Shown: positions 1 to 7,384, counted from the first letter of the stretch. The stretch is 39,963 nucleotides of DNA from Clostridia bacterium (GCA_017935325.1 JAGBHV010000057.1:1-39963); one strand, 5' to 3'. Translations and numbers: made by a program. The notes: generated by a model from the sequence alone, not told the origin.

Positions 1-7
1 ACTAACC

Positions 8-59
8 TTGCCATTTTGCTGTCATCCTTGAGCGAAAGCGAAGGATCTCAAAATGGCAA
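8..59. repeat. Hairpin repeat element, copy 1
   Basis: A perfect 11-bp inverted repeat (TTGCCATTTTG at 8-18, its complement at 49-59) encloses a 29-nt core at 20-48 that begins TGTCATCC and ends AGGATCT. Inside the core ATCCTT pairs with AAGGAT, and GC/GC closes a GAAA loop, so the whole unit can form one long hairpin. No ORF crosses it convincingly. The core resembles intergenic repeats I recall from gut Firmicutes; that comparison is from memory. Confidence 0.7.
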
Positions 60-69
60 CACATAAAGC

Positions 70-120
70 ATTTCCAAACGAGATTCTTCGCTGTCGCTCG
101 AGAATGACACGTTTGGAAAT
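70..120. repeat. Hairpin repeat element, copy 2, inverted
   Basis: A second unit is flanked by a different perfect 11-bp inverted repeat (ATTTCCAAACG at 70-80, complement at 110-120). Its 29-nt core, on the opposite strand, matches copy 1 at 25 of 29 positions. One C-G stem pair of copy 1 is T-A here, which keeps the fold. The two copies therefore share the core but not the flanks. Confidence 0.7.
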
Positions 121-123
121 ATC

Positions 124-178
124 AACGATAAATTATAATTTATTGTTAACAATCAGGTGTGGACGAAGTCCACCCACA
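124..178. repeat. Dispersed intergenic repeat, copy A
   Basis: It contains a perfect 16-bp AT palindrome (ATAAATTATAATTTAT, 128-143) followed by the hairpin GTGGAC/GTCCAC. A near-identical copy lies at 6292-6347. The following 179-209 stretch has ATTCTGCATT twice with TTTGCA units between, a simple internal repeat. Confidence 0.75.
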
Positions 179-210
179 ATTCTGCATTTTGCACTTTGCA
201 TTCTGCATTA

Positions 211-239
211 AAAAAGGACGTCCATCTGACGTCCTTTTT
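211..239 (-). terminator. Rho-independent terminator for the metallophosphoesterase
   Basis: A perfect 12-bp stem (AAAAAGGACGTC at 211-222 with 228-239, loop CATCT) has a T run on either strand. It lies 1 bp past the stop codon of the minus-strand gene ending at 241. Confidence 0.85.
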
Positions 240-240
240 G

Positions 241-1365
241 TTATATCTTCGTTGTTGTTATTCTTTCAACTTCCAGCGATTCGGTATAGATGTTTTCGGG
301 CTCGTTTTCGTCAAGGACAATCAGTCTTCCGCCGTGTTCCATACCGTATGTGAAATATCCTGCACCAAGAGTCTGATAAAGGTGGATTCCGTCAACTTTG
401 ATATGGAAATCGTTTACGTGGTCGTGGCCGAAGAAGGCGGCAATAATATCGCCTGTTTTCTTCCAGCTTTCAAACTGTCTTCTGTGGTCATTTTCCGTAT
501 ATGGCGGACAGGGACATTCCCTGATTCTGCCTTCAAGGATTTCGTGACCGAATTTATAATATTTTCCGTCACGGCTGAAAGTGTAATCATCATTTTCCGT
601 AACGTCCCTGAATCCGTCAAGCTCCTGCTGAACAGGGATATGCTGGAAAAGAATTGCAGGAAGTGGCTTTCCTCCGTTCCGGTTTCTGAGTTCTTCTGCG
701 CGTTTTTCATACCAGTCTATCTGGTCATCATGCACACAGTCGTAAGATAAACCGCCTTCACGGTTTCTCTGATAATCGTTAGAGTCTATAAGCCATATTG
801 CAAAAGCGTCTTTATCACTTTTACTGCTTTTTATTGTAACGCAACAGTTTCCGCAACCGTAAACATCGGCATCGTTAAGTCTCGAACGGCAGTTTGCATA
901 TTCCATATACTGCATCATCTGGAATTCTGTGTGGAAACCTTCTTCGCCGTCATGATTGCCGAAAACAACACAGAGCGGAATGTTCAGTTCCCTGATTTTT
1001 GCAGTGATTTTCTGAATTGTACTTTGTACATAATCGTAAGTAAATTCTTCCCAGTAACCGCTTATGTTGTCACCGCCGAAAACAACAAGGTCAGGCTTTG
1101 TTTTCTCAACAAGTTTTTCAATAACATTGATTGTTTCCTTGTCGCGGCTTTCGGGGATTTCCCTGTTTTCGTCATCGTCCATAACAGGCTCAACATCGTG
1201 GATATCGGTAAGATGTAAAATTCTGAATTTTCCGTCTGAACCGAATTTAAGGGGAGCAGGTTTTTCTCTCCTGAACTTTCCTGAATTCCATTTGTGAGGC
1301 TCTCCCATAGCACCGAGGCAGGGGAGCGTAAACCCTGCGATAAATGATTTTAAAATTTTATTCAT
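241..1365 (-). CDS. Calcineurin-like metallophosphoesterase
   Basis: This 374-residue protein carries the metallophosphoesterase metal motifs in order: D54-x-H56 in HLTDIHD, GGDN at 97-100, GNHDGE at 136-141 and GHDH at 313-316. The family uses a two-metal centre to hydrolyse phosphomonoesters or diesters; the spacing resembles purple-acid/Dcr2-type phosphatases, but the substrate is unknown. The N-terminus (residues 1-20) is mildly hydrophobic without a clear cleavage site, so location is uncertain. The reading frame extends upstream to 1668, but that would cross the divergent promoter of the next operon. ATG at 1365 is preceded by AGAGGTG at a good distance and is chosen. It is monocistronic, with a terminator just downstream. 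Confidence 0.85.
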   Translation of the reverse strand: MNKILKSFIAGFTLPCLGAMGEPHKWNSGKFRREKPAPLKFGSDGKFRILHLTDIHDVEPVMDDDENREIPESRDKETINVIEKLVEKTKPDLVVFGGDNISGYWEEFTYDYVQSTIQKITAKIRELNIPLCVVFGNHDGEEGFHTEFQMMQYMEYANCRSRLNDADVYGCGNCCVTIKSSKSDKDAFAIWLIDSNDYQRNREGGLSYDCVHDDQIDWYEKRAEELRNRNGGKPLPAILFQHIPVQQELDGFRDVTENDDYTFSRDGKYYKFGHEILEGRIRECPCPPYTENDHRRQFESWKKTGDIIAAFFGHDHVNDFHIKVDGIHLYQTLGAGYFTYGMEHGGRLIVLDENEPENIYTESLEVERITTTKI

Positions 1366-1436
1366 AAGTAACACCTCTTTGCAATTTAGAATATCACAAA
1401 GGCAAAGAAAAATCAATATTACAGTTCTTGATTCAC

Positions 1437-1464
1437 TTGACATTTTTTGTAATTGTGATATAGT
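1437..1464 (+). promoter_or_regulatory. Promoter of the yhcH-rhamnosidase operon
   Basis: TTGACA at 1437-1442 and TATAGT at 1459-1464 are 16 bp apart, with an upstream TG giving an extended -10. It lies 30 bp before the start at 1495. A ribosome site, GGAGGTG, follows at about 1481-1487. Confidence 0.75.
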
Positions 1465-1494
1465 TAAATCAAGCAATTTTGGAGGTGCTTTTTT

Positions 1495-1953
1495 ATGATA
1501 TTTGATACTTTGACAAACATGAAAAACTACGTAAAACTTATGCCCGAATTGGTGGAAATTGAAAAATTTATCCGCGAATTTATGAAGGGCGATATGGAAA
1601 TCAAACGTTATGACCTTGACGGAGATAATCTTTTTGTTTCTCCTGCAACATATGTGCCGAAAGACCACGAAGGCGCTGAATACGAATCACACGCAGTATA
1701 CGCTGATGTTCAGGTGGTAATCAAGGGCAGAGAATACATAGGCTTCGCTCCACTTGAAGATTGCACAGTTACAAAACCCTTTGAAGAAGGCGGAGATATT
1801 GCTTTCTATACAAGCGAAAAAGGCTCTCTTTGCCTTATTGAAGAAGGTTATTTCCTTATCCTTTATCCTCAGGATGCACATATGCCTTCACTTAAAGTTA
1901 AAGACGGCGAAGAGGTAACAAAACTTGTGTTCAAAGTTAAATTAGGAGAATAA
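1495..1953 (+). CDS. YhcH/YjgK/YiaL family protein (DUF386)
   Basis: The 152-residue length and a cupin-like beta-rich sequence with the pattern ESHAVYADVQVVIKG, then YFLILYPQDAHMPSL, match the YhcH/YjgK/YiaL/TabA family, which also includes EbgC. Members bind a divalent metal through histidine and acidic residues. They accompany sugar catabolic genes and are thought to act on sugar anomers or as accessory subunits, although the reaction is rarely proven. It is first in an operon with an alpha-L-rhamnosidase that starts 4 bp after its stop, which points to a role in rhamnose-containing sugar use. Start chosen from the GGAGGTG ribosome site. Confidence 0.85.
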   Translation: MIFDTLTNMKNYVKLMPELVEIEKFIREFMKGDMEIKRYDLDGDNLFVSPATYVPKDHEGAEYESHAVYADVQVVIKGREYIGFAPLEDCTVTKPFEEGGDIAFYTSEKGSLCLIEEGYFLILYPQDAHMPSLKVKDGEEVTKLVFKVKLGE

Positions 1954-1957
1954 GTCT

Positions 1958-4114
1958 ATGAGCATTCTGAATTCAAATTGGATTAAAGCAGGGGAAAGTA
2001 TGGGCGATGTTGTGCCTGTATTTTCGAAAGTAATTGAAGTAGCAGACCCGAAAAAAGCAGAAATCTCTGTTACATCAAAGGGCGTTTACTGCCTTTACAT
2101 AAACGGCAAAAGGGTAAGTGACTATGTGCTTGCTCCCGGCTGGACTGTTTACAAAAAACGTTTGCAGTATCAGACCTATGACGTTACAAATATGCTTAAA
2201 AACGGCGAGAACAAAATCGAAATCGGTGTTGGCCTCGGTTGGATGATGCGTGACGAAACTTTCAAGGATGTGAAAATGATTGCATCTGTTGAAATTGAAA
2301 AAGAAAACGGCGAAAAAGAAGTTATCGTAACTGACGAAAGCTGGGATTACGCATCATCACAGACTCTCTATTCAAATATATACAACGGCGAAACCTTTGA
2401 TACAACAAAGGAAATCACTGTTCTCGGCAAAGCGGTAATTGACGCAGAAGAATCAAAGGATGTTCTTATTCCCCAGGAAGGCGAAATTATTAAAGAACAC
2501 GAACGTATTTCTGCAAAGGAAATCATCATCACTCCTTCAGGTGATACAGTTATCGATTTTGGTCAGAATCTTACAGGCTATGTTGAATTTAAATTCAAAG
2601 GCAACGCAGGTGACGAGTTTGTTATCACTCACGCAGAAGTGCTCGATAAAGACGGTGAATTCTACATCGAAAATATGCGTTCTGCAAAGAACGAAATCAG
2701 AGTTATCTGCGATGGTAACGAGCATACATTCAAACCTCACTACACATTCCAGGGCTTCAGATATATCAAACTTGTGGGCTTTACTGATGAAATCAACCTT
2801 GAAAACTTCACAGCTATCGCAGTTTATTCAGATATGAAGAGAACAGGTTATTTTAACTGCTCAAGCGAAATGCTCAATAAGCTTTATCACAACATTATCT
2901 GGGGTCAGATGGGTAACTTCCTTGATGTTCCCACAGACTGCCCTCAGAGAGACGAGCGTAACGGCTGGACAGGTGACGCAGAAGTTTTCGTTAAAACCGC
3001 AAGTTATAACTTTGATGTTTATAAATTCTTTACAAAATGGCTTAAAGACCTTGCTGCAGACCAATGTGCCGACGGACGTGTTCCTCACGTTATTCCTGAC
3101 CTTGGTTGGTTTGATGAAGGAAAAGATGCACAATCAAGTGCTGCATGGGCAGATGCAGCTACAATCTGTCCCTGGCAGATTTACCTTACTTACGGCAAAA
3201 AAGAAATCCTTGAAACACAGTTTGATTCAATGAAAAAATGGGTTGATTATCTTGATTCAATCGCAACAGGCAACCTGTGGATTCAGGAGGACCATTTCGG
3301 CGACTGGCTTGGCCTTGATGCAGAAGAAGGAAGCTACAAAGGCTCAACAGATATGAACCTTATCGCTTCTGCTTATTACTATTACTCAACAACACTTCTT
3401 GTAAAAGCGGGTAAGGTGCTTGGGGAAGACGTTGAAAAATACGAGCAGAATCTTGAAAATATCAAGAAGGCATATATGGCAGAGTACCTTCCTGAAGGCA
3501 CTCTTCTCTGCAATACACAGACAGCCTGTGTTCTTACTCTTTTCTTCGGCCTTTGCGATGATAAAGAAAAAATTACAGAACAGCTTCTTTCTATCATCAA
3601 CGAATACGGCCATATGACAACAGGCTTTGTAGGCACACCTTATCTTCTCCACGCATTAAGTGAAAACGGACAGACAAAAGTGGCTTACGATTTGCTTCTT
3701 CGTGAAGAATATCCTTCATGGCTTTACTCTGTTACAAAGGGTGCTACAACAATCTGGGAGCATTGGGACGGAATTAAACCTGACGGCTCAATGTGGTCAG
3801 CAGATATGAACTCATTCAACCACTATGCTTACGGTGCAGTAGGTGACTGGATGTACGGCAATATGGCAGGTATAAACACAGATGAAAATGCTCCCGGCTT
3901 CAAGCACATCATTTTTAAACCTGAAACAGACGAGAGAATTGACTTTGTTGAAGCATCAATTGAAACTGCATACGGCACAGTCAAATCTGAATGGAAGAAA
4001 GCTGACGGTAAAATAAAATACACATTCACAGTACCTACAGGTGCAGTTGCAACAGCTTACGTCGGTGAAGAAAAATATGCTTTAGGCGCAGGAGTGCATC
4101 ATTTTGAGTGCTAA
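1958..4114 (+). CDS. Alpha-L-rhamnosidase, glycoside hydrolase family 78
   Basis: This 718-residue enzyme should release terminal L-rhamnose from glycosides. The N-terminal beta domains include APGWTVYKKRLQYQTYDV, typical of GH78. They are followed by the (alpha/alpha)6 barrel with its signature at 327-340, DCPQRDERNGWTGD, where E333 fits the general acid. TTIWEHWDG around 600-604 supplies E601, the likely base. A C-terminal beta domain ends the protein. It is shorter than many family members of 850-1000 residues and has no signal peptide, so it probably acts in the cytoplasm on imported rhamnosides. The ribosome site AGGAG lies 8 bp upstream. It is co-transcribed with the YhcH gene, and its last codons overlap the next gene by 11 bp. 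Confidence 0.93.
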   Translation: MSILNSNWIKAGESMGDVVPVFSKVIEVADPKKAEISVTSKGVYCLYINGKRVSDYVLAPGWTVYKKRLQYQTYDVTNMLKNGENKIEIGVGLGWMMRDETFKDVKMIASVEIEKENGEKEVIVTDESWDYASSQTLYSNIYNGETFDTTKEITVLGKAVIDAEESKDVLIPQEGEIIKEHERISAKEIIITPSGDTVIDFGQNLTGYVEFKFKGNAGDEFVITHAEVLDKDGEFYIENMRSAKNEIRVICDGNEHTFKPHYTFQGFRYIKLVGFTDEINLENFTAIAVYSDMKRTGYFNCSSEMLNKLYHNIIWGQMGNFLDVPTDCPQRDERNGWTGDAEVFVKTASYNFDVYKFFTKWLKDLAADQCADGRVPHVIPDLGWFDEGKDAQSSAAWADAATICPWQIYLTYGKKEILETQFDSMKKWVDYLDSIATGNLWIQEDHFGDWLGLDAEEGSYKGSTDMNLIASAYYYYSTTLLVKAGKVLGEDVEKYEQNLENIKKAYMAEYLPEGTLLCNTQTACVLTLFFGLCDDKEKITEQLLSIINEYGHMTTGFVGTPYLLHALSENGQTKVAYDLLLREEYPSWLYSVTKGATTIWEHWDGIKPDGSMWSADMNSFNHYAYGAVGDWMYGNMAGINTDENAPGFKHIIFKPETDERIDFVEASIETAYGTVKSEWKKADGKIKYTFTVPTGAVATAYVGEEKYALGAGVHHFEC

Positions 4115-4574
4115 AACAAATGCAATAAGAATTGTTGAAACTGCGAAAATAGACTATGTTCTTCATTCATACCCCTGCAAGGAAGCACTTGATGCTGTAA
4201 CCGTTGCAGGCAAAATCGGCGCAGATATCGAAAGAGTTTTCAAAACACTTGTCACTCAGGGCAAAGGCGGAGATTACTATGTTTTTGTTGTGCCGGGCAA
4301 AGAAGAACTTGATTTGAAAAAAGCCGCAGCTGCTGTGGGTGAAAAATCAGTTTCTATGATTCACGTTAAAGATATAAATAAAATCACAGGCTACATCCGC
4401 GGAGGATGCAGCCCTGTGGGTATGAAAAAGAATTATGTAACGGTGTTTGATTCATCTGCTGAAAAATTTGAGAAAATTTATGTCAGCGCAGGAAAGCTGG
4501 GCTTCCAGATGGAATTGTCACCTTATGATTTATGCAGTCTTGTAAACGGAAAATTCTGCGAAATTACATTATGA
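4104..4574 (+). CDS. ybaK: YbaK/EbsC-type Cys-tRNA(Pro) deacylase
   Basis: A 156-residue single-domain protein of the YbaK family, which hydrolyses cysteine mischarged on tRNA-Pro. The family's essential lysine is present as K47 in VFKTLV, and the motif GYIRGGCSPVGMKK near residue 100 is diagnostic. The start is a TTG at 4104 with GGAG 9 bp upstream, inside the 3' end of the rhamnosidase gene, so translation is probably coupled. The pairing with a rhamnosidase looks positional, not functional. Its 3' end overlaps the convergent gene on the other strand by 11 bp (4564-4574), with no terminator between. Confidence 0.9.
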   Translation: MSAKTNAIRIVETAKIDYVLHSYPCKEALDAVTVAGKIGADIERVFKTLVTQGKGGDYYVFVVPGKEELDLKKAAAAVGEKSVSMIHVKDINKITGYIRGGCSPVGMKKNYVTVFDSSAEKFEKIYVSAGKLGFQMELSPYDLCSLVNGKFCEITL

Positions 4575-4848
4575 GATAAAAAAGTGCAATCAGAAGTAAC
4601 TTATCGTCAGAATTTTTTGAAAGAATGAGGATGAGTGCCAGAATCAGCAACTTGTCTTCATCAGACTGATTCTTATTACAACATAACTTATTGCCGTTTT
4701 GGAAAGCGGGGGATTTTTCTTCTTCTTTTTCAAAACGGCAGTTGCATTTGTATTTGTCGTAATCATCATCGTGAAACCGAGAGTTTTCACGCATTCTGAA
4801 AGCTTCTTCAGAAGCTTCTCTGATATCATTGTAAGAAAAATCTTGCAA
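4564..4848 (-). CDS. Small protein with duplicated leucine-rich tail, unknown function
   Basis: I do not recognise a named family. The 94-residue product has a charged, Cys-containing N-terminal part (residues 1-60, with Cys pairs in KCNCRF and KLCCNK) and a C-terminal part. That tail is two tandem copies of a unit of the form S-D-x-DKLL-x-x-AL followed by leucine/isoleucine. The tail could be a membrane anchor or an amphipathic assembly helix. The start is TTG at 4848 with AGGTGA upstream; no ATG in frame fits better. It is third in a minus-strand trio with the genes at 4857 and 5183. I recall similar tails in small clostridial proteins, but cannot name them. Confidence 0.65.
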   Translation of the reverse strand: MQDFSYNDIREASEEAFRMRENSRFHDDDYDKYKCNCRFEKEEEKSPAFQNGNKLCCNKNQSDEDKLLILALILILSKNSDDKLLLIALFYLIM

Positions 4849-4856
4849 AAAATCAC

Positions 4857-5186
4857 CTACTTCAATTCTTCAATAATCGGCAGAATTTCAAACATCTTCA
4901 TCATATTTATAAGTTGGTCCGCTTTATACTTTCTGTCGTCTTTAAGAAGAGGTTTAAGGGCCTTTATAAGCTCACAACGGGGATTTTGAGTTGAGGAATT
5001 CATGCTCGCCATTACTTTTGAGATTTTTCCTATAACAGCGGGGTCAATGCCCTGAAAACTGAAATAGTTTTCTTCTTCTTTTTTCTCCTGCGTATCGCCG
5101 AAAAGGGATTGAGCTGTCTGCTTCAGCGATTCAATATCTTTCTCGCTCAAAGAAGAAAGGATATCACCGATGTTATCCATATTCAT
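4857..5186 (-). CDS. Conserved hypothetical helical protein
   Basis: This 109-residue acidic helical protein has a C-terminal stretch NPRCELIKALKPLLKDDR followed by QLINMMKMFEILPII. I recall that pattern from clostridial small proteins encoded beside leucine-tailed partners, without a known function. There is no signal peptide or membrane segment. The start ATG overlaps the stop of the upstream gene as ATGA (5183-5186), so translation is very likely coupled; no separate strong ribosome site is visible. The next gene in the trio begins 8 bp after its stop. Confidence 0.7.
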   Translation of the reverse strand: MNMDNIGDILSSLSEKDIESLKQTAQSLFGDTQEKKEEENYFSFQGIDPAVIGKISKVMASMNSSTQNPRCELIKALKPLLKDDRKYKADQLINMMKMFEILPIIEELK

Positions 5187-5365
5187 TTTTCGTTTCTGAA
5201 TTTTTTCATAAGTTCAATGGCGAAGGGGCTTGATAAAATTTCTTTCAGTTTGTTTTCATCGCCCAATACATCATTCAGTTTTTTCTTCTGCTCAGCAGAT
5301 AAATCATTCTTTATAAAAGAATTCACGTCTTTGTTGTTTAAAAGTTTGTCAAATTTATCGTTCAT
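5183..5365 (-). CDS. Small hypothetical protein, first gene of the trio
   Basis: A 60-residue, highly charged, Lys/Asp/Asn-rich helical protein. The sequence SAEQKKKLNDVLGDENKLKEILSSP suggests short repeated helices of about 20 residues. The frame opens at a GTG at 5374, but ATG at 5365 with GGAG 8 bp upstream is the better start. Only 31 bp separate it from the divergent yfcE-like start at 5397, so any promoter must overlap one of the two coding regions or their ribosome sites. Function unknown. Confidence 0.65.
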   Translation of the reverse strand: MNDKFDKLLNNKDVNSFIKNDLSAEQKKKLNDVLGDENKLKEILSSPFAIELMKKFRNEK

Positions 5366-5396
5366 TTGAATCACTCCATGATGAAAGGATTTAGTT

Positions 5397-5855
5397 ATGA
5401 GAATTTTAGTTTTGTCAGATTCACATTCTGATGTTTATTCCTTGCGTACTGCAATAAAAAATCACACTTCTGCTGAGGTTGTTGTTTTTCTCGGAGACGG
5501 TGAAAAAGATTTGTACGAAGTAAGCGATTTGCTTGCAGGTAAGCACGTTATTGCCGTAAAAGGCAATTGTGATTTTTATTCATCTTTCGAAGAAAACATA
5601 GTGCAGACTATTGAAGGAAAGAAGATTTTTATCACGCACGGATATCTTGAAAATGTGAAATTCGGTGATGACCGCCTGATTTATAAGGGACAGTCACTTG
5701 ACTCCGATATTATATTATATGGCCATACCCACGTCCCTGTGAGTAAATATATCGACGGAGTTTATGTTTTTAACCCCGGCAGTATCCGCGACGGAAACTA
5801 CGGATTTATTGATATAACAGAAAAAGGCGTTATATGCGTGAACGCGAAATTATAA
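5397..5855 (+). CDS. YfcE/MJ0936-type metallophosphodiesterase
   Basis: This 152-residue protein has the compact YfcE fold motifs: D-S-H at 8-10 (LSDSHSD), GDGEKD near 34, GNCD near 58, THG near 80 and GHTHVP near 105. It should coordinate two metals, typically manganese, and hydrolyse phosphodiesters; the physiological substrate of the family is unsettled. GAAAGGA precedes the ATG. Its last codons and TAA stop lie inside the first AAATTATAATTTAT repeat unit of the downstream array. It is divergent from the small-protein trio. Confidence 0.9.
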   Translation: MRILVLSDSHSDVYSLRTAIKNHTSAEVVVFLGDGEKDLYEVSDLLAGKHVIAVKGNCDFYSSFEENIVQTIEGKKIFITHGYLENVKFGDDRLIYKGQSLDSDIILYGHTHVPVSKYIDGVYVFNPGSIRDGNYGFIDITEKGVICVNAKL

Positions 5856-6348
5856 TTTATATGGTTGTTTAAAATTAATATCGTAGGGAACGGCGGTTTC
5901 CGACGTTCCGCAAAAATAAATGTGAATTGGCGGTTTGTCGACAAGCGCCAAACCCTACAATGCTAAAATTAATTGCACGATAAATTATAATTCATCTGTA
6001 TATTTTAATATTATTCCGTAGGGGTCGATGCCTACATCGACCCGTCAGGTTTCATGTGAATTTATTCGGGCGGATGTGGGCATCCGCCCCTACGATGCTG
6101 ATTTTAATACCGCGGTAAATTATAATTTATCAGGTGATTGGGATTTTTAAATAGCCTTCTCCTGTGGGAGAAGGGAGACCGCGTAAGCGGTGGATGAGGA
6201 GAAAAACAAAAAAATTCAAGCCTTACGCCTCATCAGTCACCTTTTGATGACAGCTTCCCCCACCGGGGAAGCCTAATGTTAAAATTAATTAAACGATAAA
6301 TTATAATTTGTTGTTATATAATCAGGTGTGGACAGAGTCCACCCACAC
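5847..6348. repeat. Gene-free mosaic of intergenic repeat modules
   Basis: The unit AAATTATAATTYRT occurs at 5847, 5982, 6117 and 6298, with spacings of 135, 135 and 181 bp. Three units are preceded by a TTTTAATA- or TTAAAATTAAT-like edge. Module 1 has CGTAGGG/CCCTAC ends and the palindrome TTGTCGACAA. Module 2 has CGTAGGGG/CCCCTACG ends around two perfect 9-bp hairpins (GGGTCGATG/CATCGACCC and GGGCGGATG/CATCCGCCC). Module 3 has the hairpins CCTTCTCC/GGAGAAGG and GCTTCCCC/GGGGAAGC. The last part is the second copy of the 124-178 repeat. I see no protein-coding gene here. Confidence 0.75.
6292..6347. repeat. Dispersed intergenic repeat, copy B
   Basis: It matches the repeat at 124-178 almost base for base: the AAATTATAATTT palindrome, an AT spacer, ATCAGGTGTGGAC and GTCCACCCACA. 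It ends 1 bp before the stop codon of spoIID on the other strand, as copy A sits just before a minus-strand gene end. The GTGGAC/GTCCAC hairpin could act as a weak transcript end, but it lacks a U tract. Confidence 0.75.
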
Positions 6349-7293
6349 TTACTTATTGCCTATTTCTTCAATTTCCACACCTGTATAATAATGCTTTAAA
6401 ATTTCCTCGTAATCCGAGCCCTGACGTGCCATGAAATCTGCTCCGTACTGGCTCATTCCGACACCGTGGCCGTTACCCGTAACTGTAAAGATAAATGTGT
6501 TATCGCTGTATTTTACCGTGAAATTGTTTGATTTTAAATTGAATGCATTCTGTATGTCGTTGCCGCTGAAATCTTTTGAAAGAACGGTCATTGTTCTGAC
6601 ACCGCCTGACGGTGTGCAGTCAAGCGAAATTACAGGTGCCTGCTCAAATTTTAACCCTGAAAATTTTTCAAATTCTTCTTCTGATACCTGAACTTCGCTT
6701 ATCAGGTCTGCAGCAAGCTTATCTCCGGGGCTTGCGACGCTCACAAGATACGGCTTTTCTCCGCCCCAGACATCTTCGCAGCTTTCTGTTTTGCCGGAAC
6801 ACATTGCAAAGTATGCCGGCAGAATAATTTCACCGTCATATGTTATAACTTTGTTTATCACTTCATCTGTAAGAGAAGTGATTTTTTTTGAATATATTTC
6901 GTAATTATCTCCCCATTTTTCTTTCGCTTCATCGGCAGAAATATATCCCTGATGTTTTCTGTAATCATCTGTTAAAGTAACGCCTGCATTTATCTGATAC
7001 AGAGCATAAGTATGTGCGGCAATTATCTGCGCTTTGATTGCTTCATCATTGTAAAGAGGGGAAATTTCCGCGCTTACCACGCCCGTAAGATAATCGCGCA
7101 TGGTGAGCGTTTCTTTCTTGTTTGTTCTGCTTCTTAAAATGGTGATTTTACTGTTGTCTTTTTTGGAAATGTTTTTGAAAACAGATACAGTCTTTTGCGG
7201 GTTTTTGTTTTCGGAATCTGTTTTTATTGATATCAAAGGTGTGAAAATCATTGAAAGTGCCAAACAGAGGCTTAAAAATACAGTAAATCTCAT
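6349..7293 (-). CDS. spoIID: SpoIID-family peptidoglycan lytic transglycosylase
   Basis: SpoIID cleaves glycan strands during engulfment of the forespore, working with SpoIIM and SpoIIP. The 314-residue product has an N-terminal hydrophobic segment (residues 3-23) serving as anchor or signal. The SpoIID core follows, with TMRDYLTGVVSAEISP, where E76 matches the catalytic glutamate, CSGKTESCEDVWGG with C165 and C172, and GHGVGMSQYGA at 275-285. The frame also offers an ATG at 7305, but AAAGGATGG overlaps that codon; ATG at 7293 lies about 10 bp after it and is preferred. It is divergent from citrate synthase. No other sporulation gene is adjacent, so it could be a paralogue with a vegetative wall role. 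Confidence 0.88.
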   Translation of the reverse strand: MRFTVFLSLCLALSMIFTPLISIKTDSENKNPQKTVSVFKNISKKDNSKITILRSRTNKKETLTMRDYLTGVVSAEISPLYNDEAIKAQIIAAHTYALYQINAGVTLTDDYRKHQGYISADEAKEKWGDNYEIYSKKITSLTDEVINKVITYDGEIILPAYFAMCSGKTESCEDVWGGEKPYLVSVASPGDKLAADLISEVQVSEEEFEKFSGLKFEQAPVISLDCTPSGGVRTMTVLSKDFSGNDIQNAFNLKSNNFTVKYSDNTFIFTVTGNGHGVGMSQYGADFMARQGSDYEEILKHYYTGVEIEEIGNK

Positions 7294-7314
7294 ATAAATG
7301 ACCATCCTTTTTTC

Positions 7315-7344
7315 TTGACTTTTAATGCTTAAATATTGTACAAT
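7315..7344 (+). promoter_or_regulatory. Promoter of citrate synthase
   Basis: TTGACT (7315-7320) and TACAAT (7339-7344) are 18 bp apart. The -10 sits in a 14-bp perfect palindrome, ATATTGTACAATAT (7333-7346). That palindrome also puts a TACAAT on the other strand facing spoIID, although no matching -35 is clear there. The ribosome site AGGGGG follows at about 7372. Confidence 0.7.
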
Positions 7345-7384
7345 ATAAAGAAATATTTTTATATAAATGATAGGGGGCAGAAAG

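Noticed and set aside
157-750. Open frame of about 197 codons on the plus strand antisense to the metallophosphoesterase
   Set aside because: It lacks a ribosome site and family motifs, and lies over a clearly coding minus-strand gene.
1366-1668. N-terminal extension of the metallophosphoesterase frame to 1668
   Set aside because: It would run through the divergent promoter and start of the yhcH gene; ATG 1365 has a good ribosome site and gives a normal family length.
5847-6348. Regular spacing taken as a possible CRISPR array
   Set aside because: Repeats are 14 bp at 135-181 bp intervals with structured, unrelated fillings; there are no cas genes or spacer-length units.
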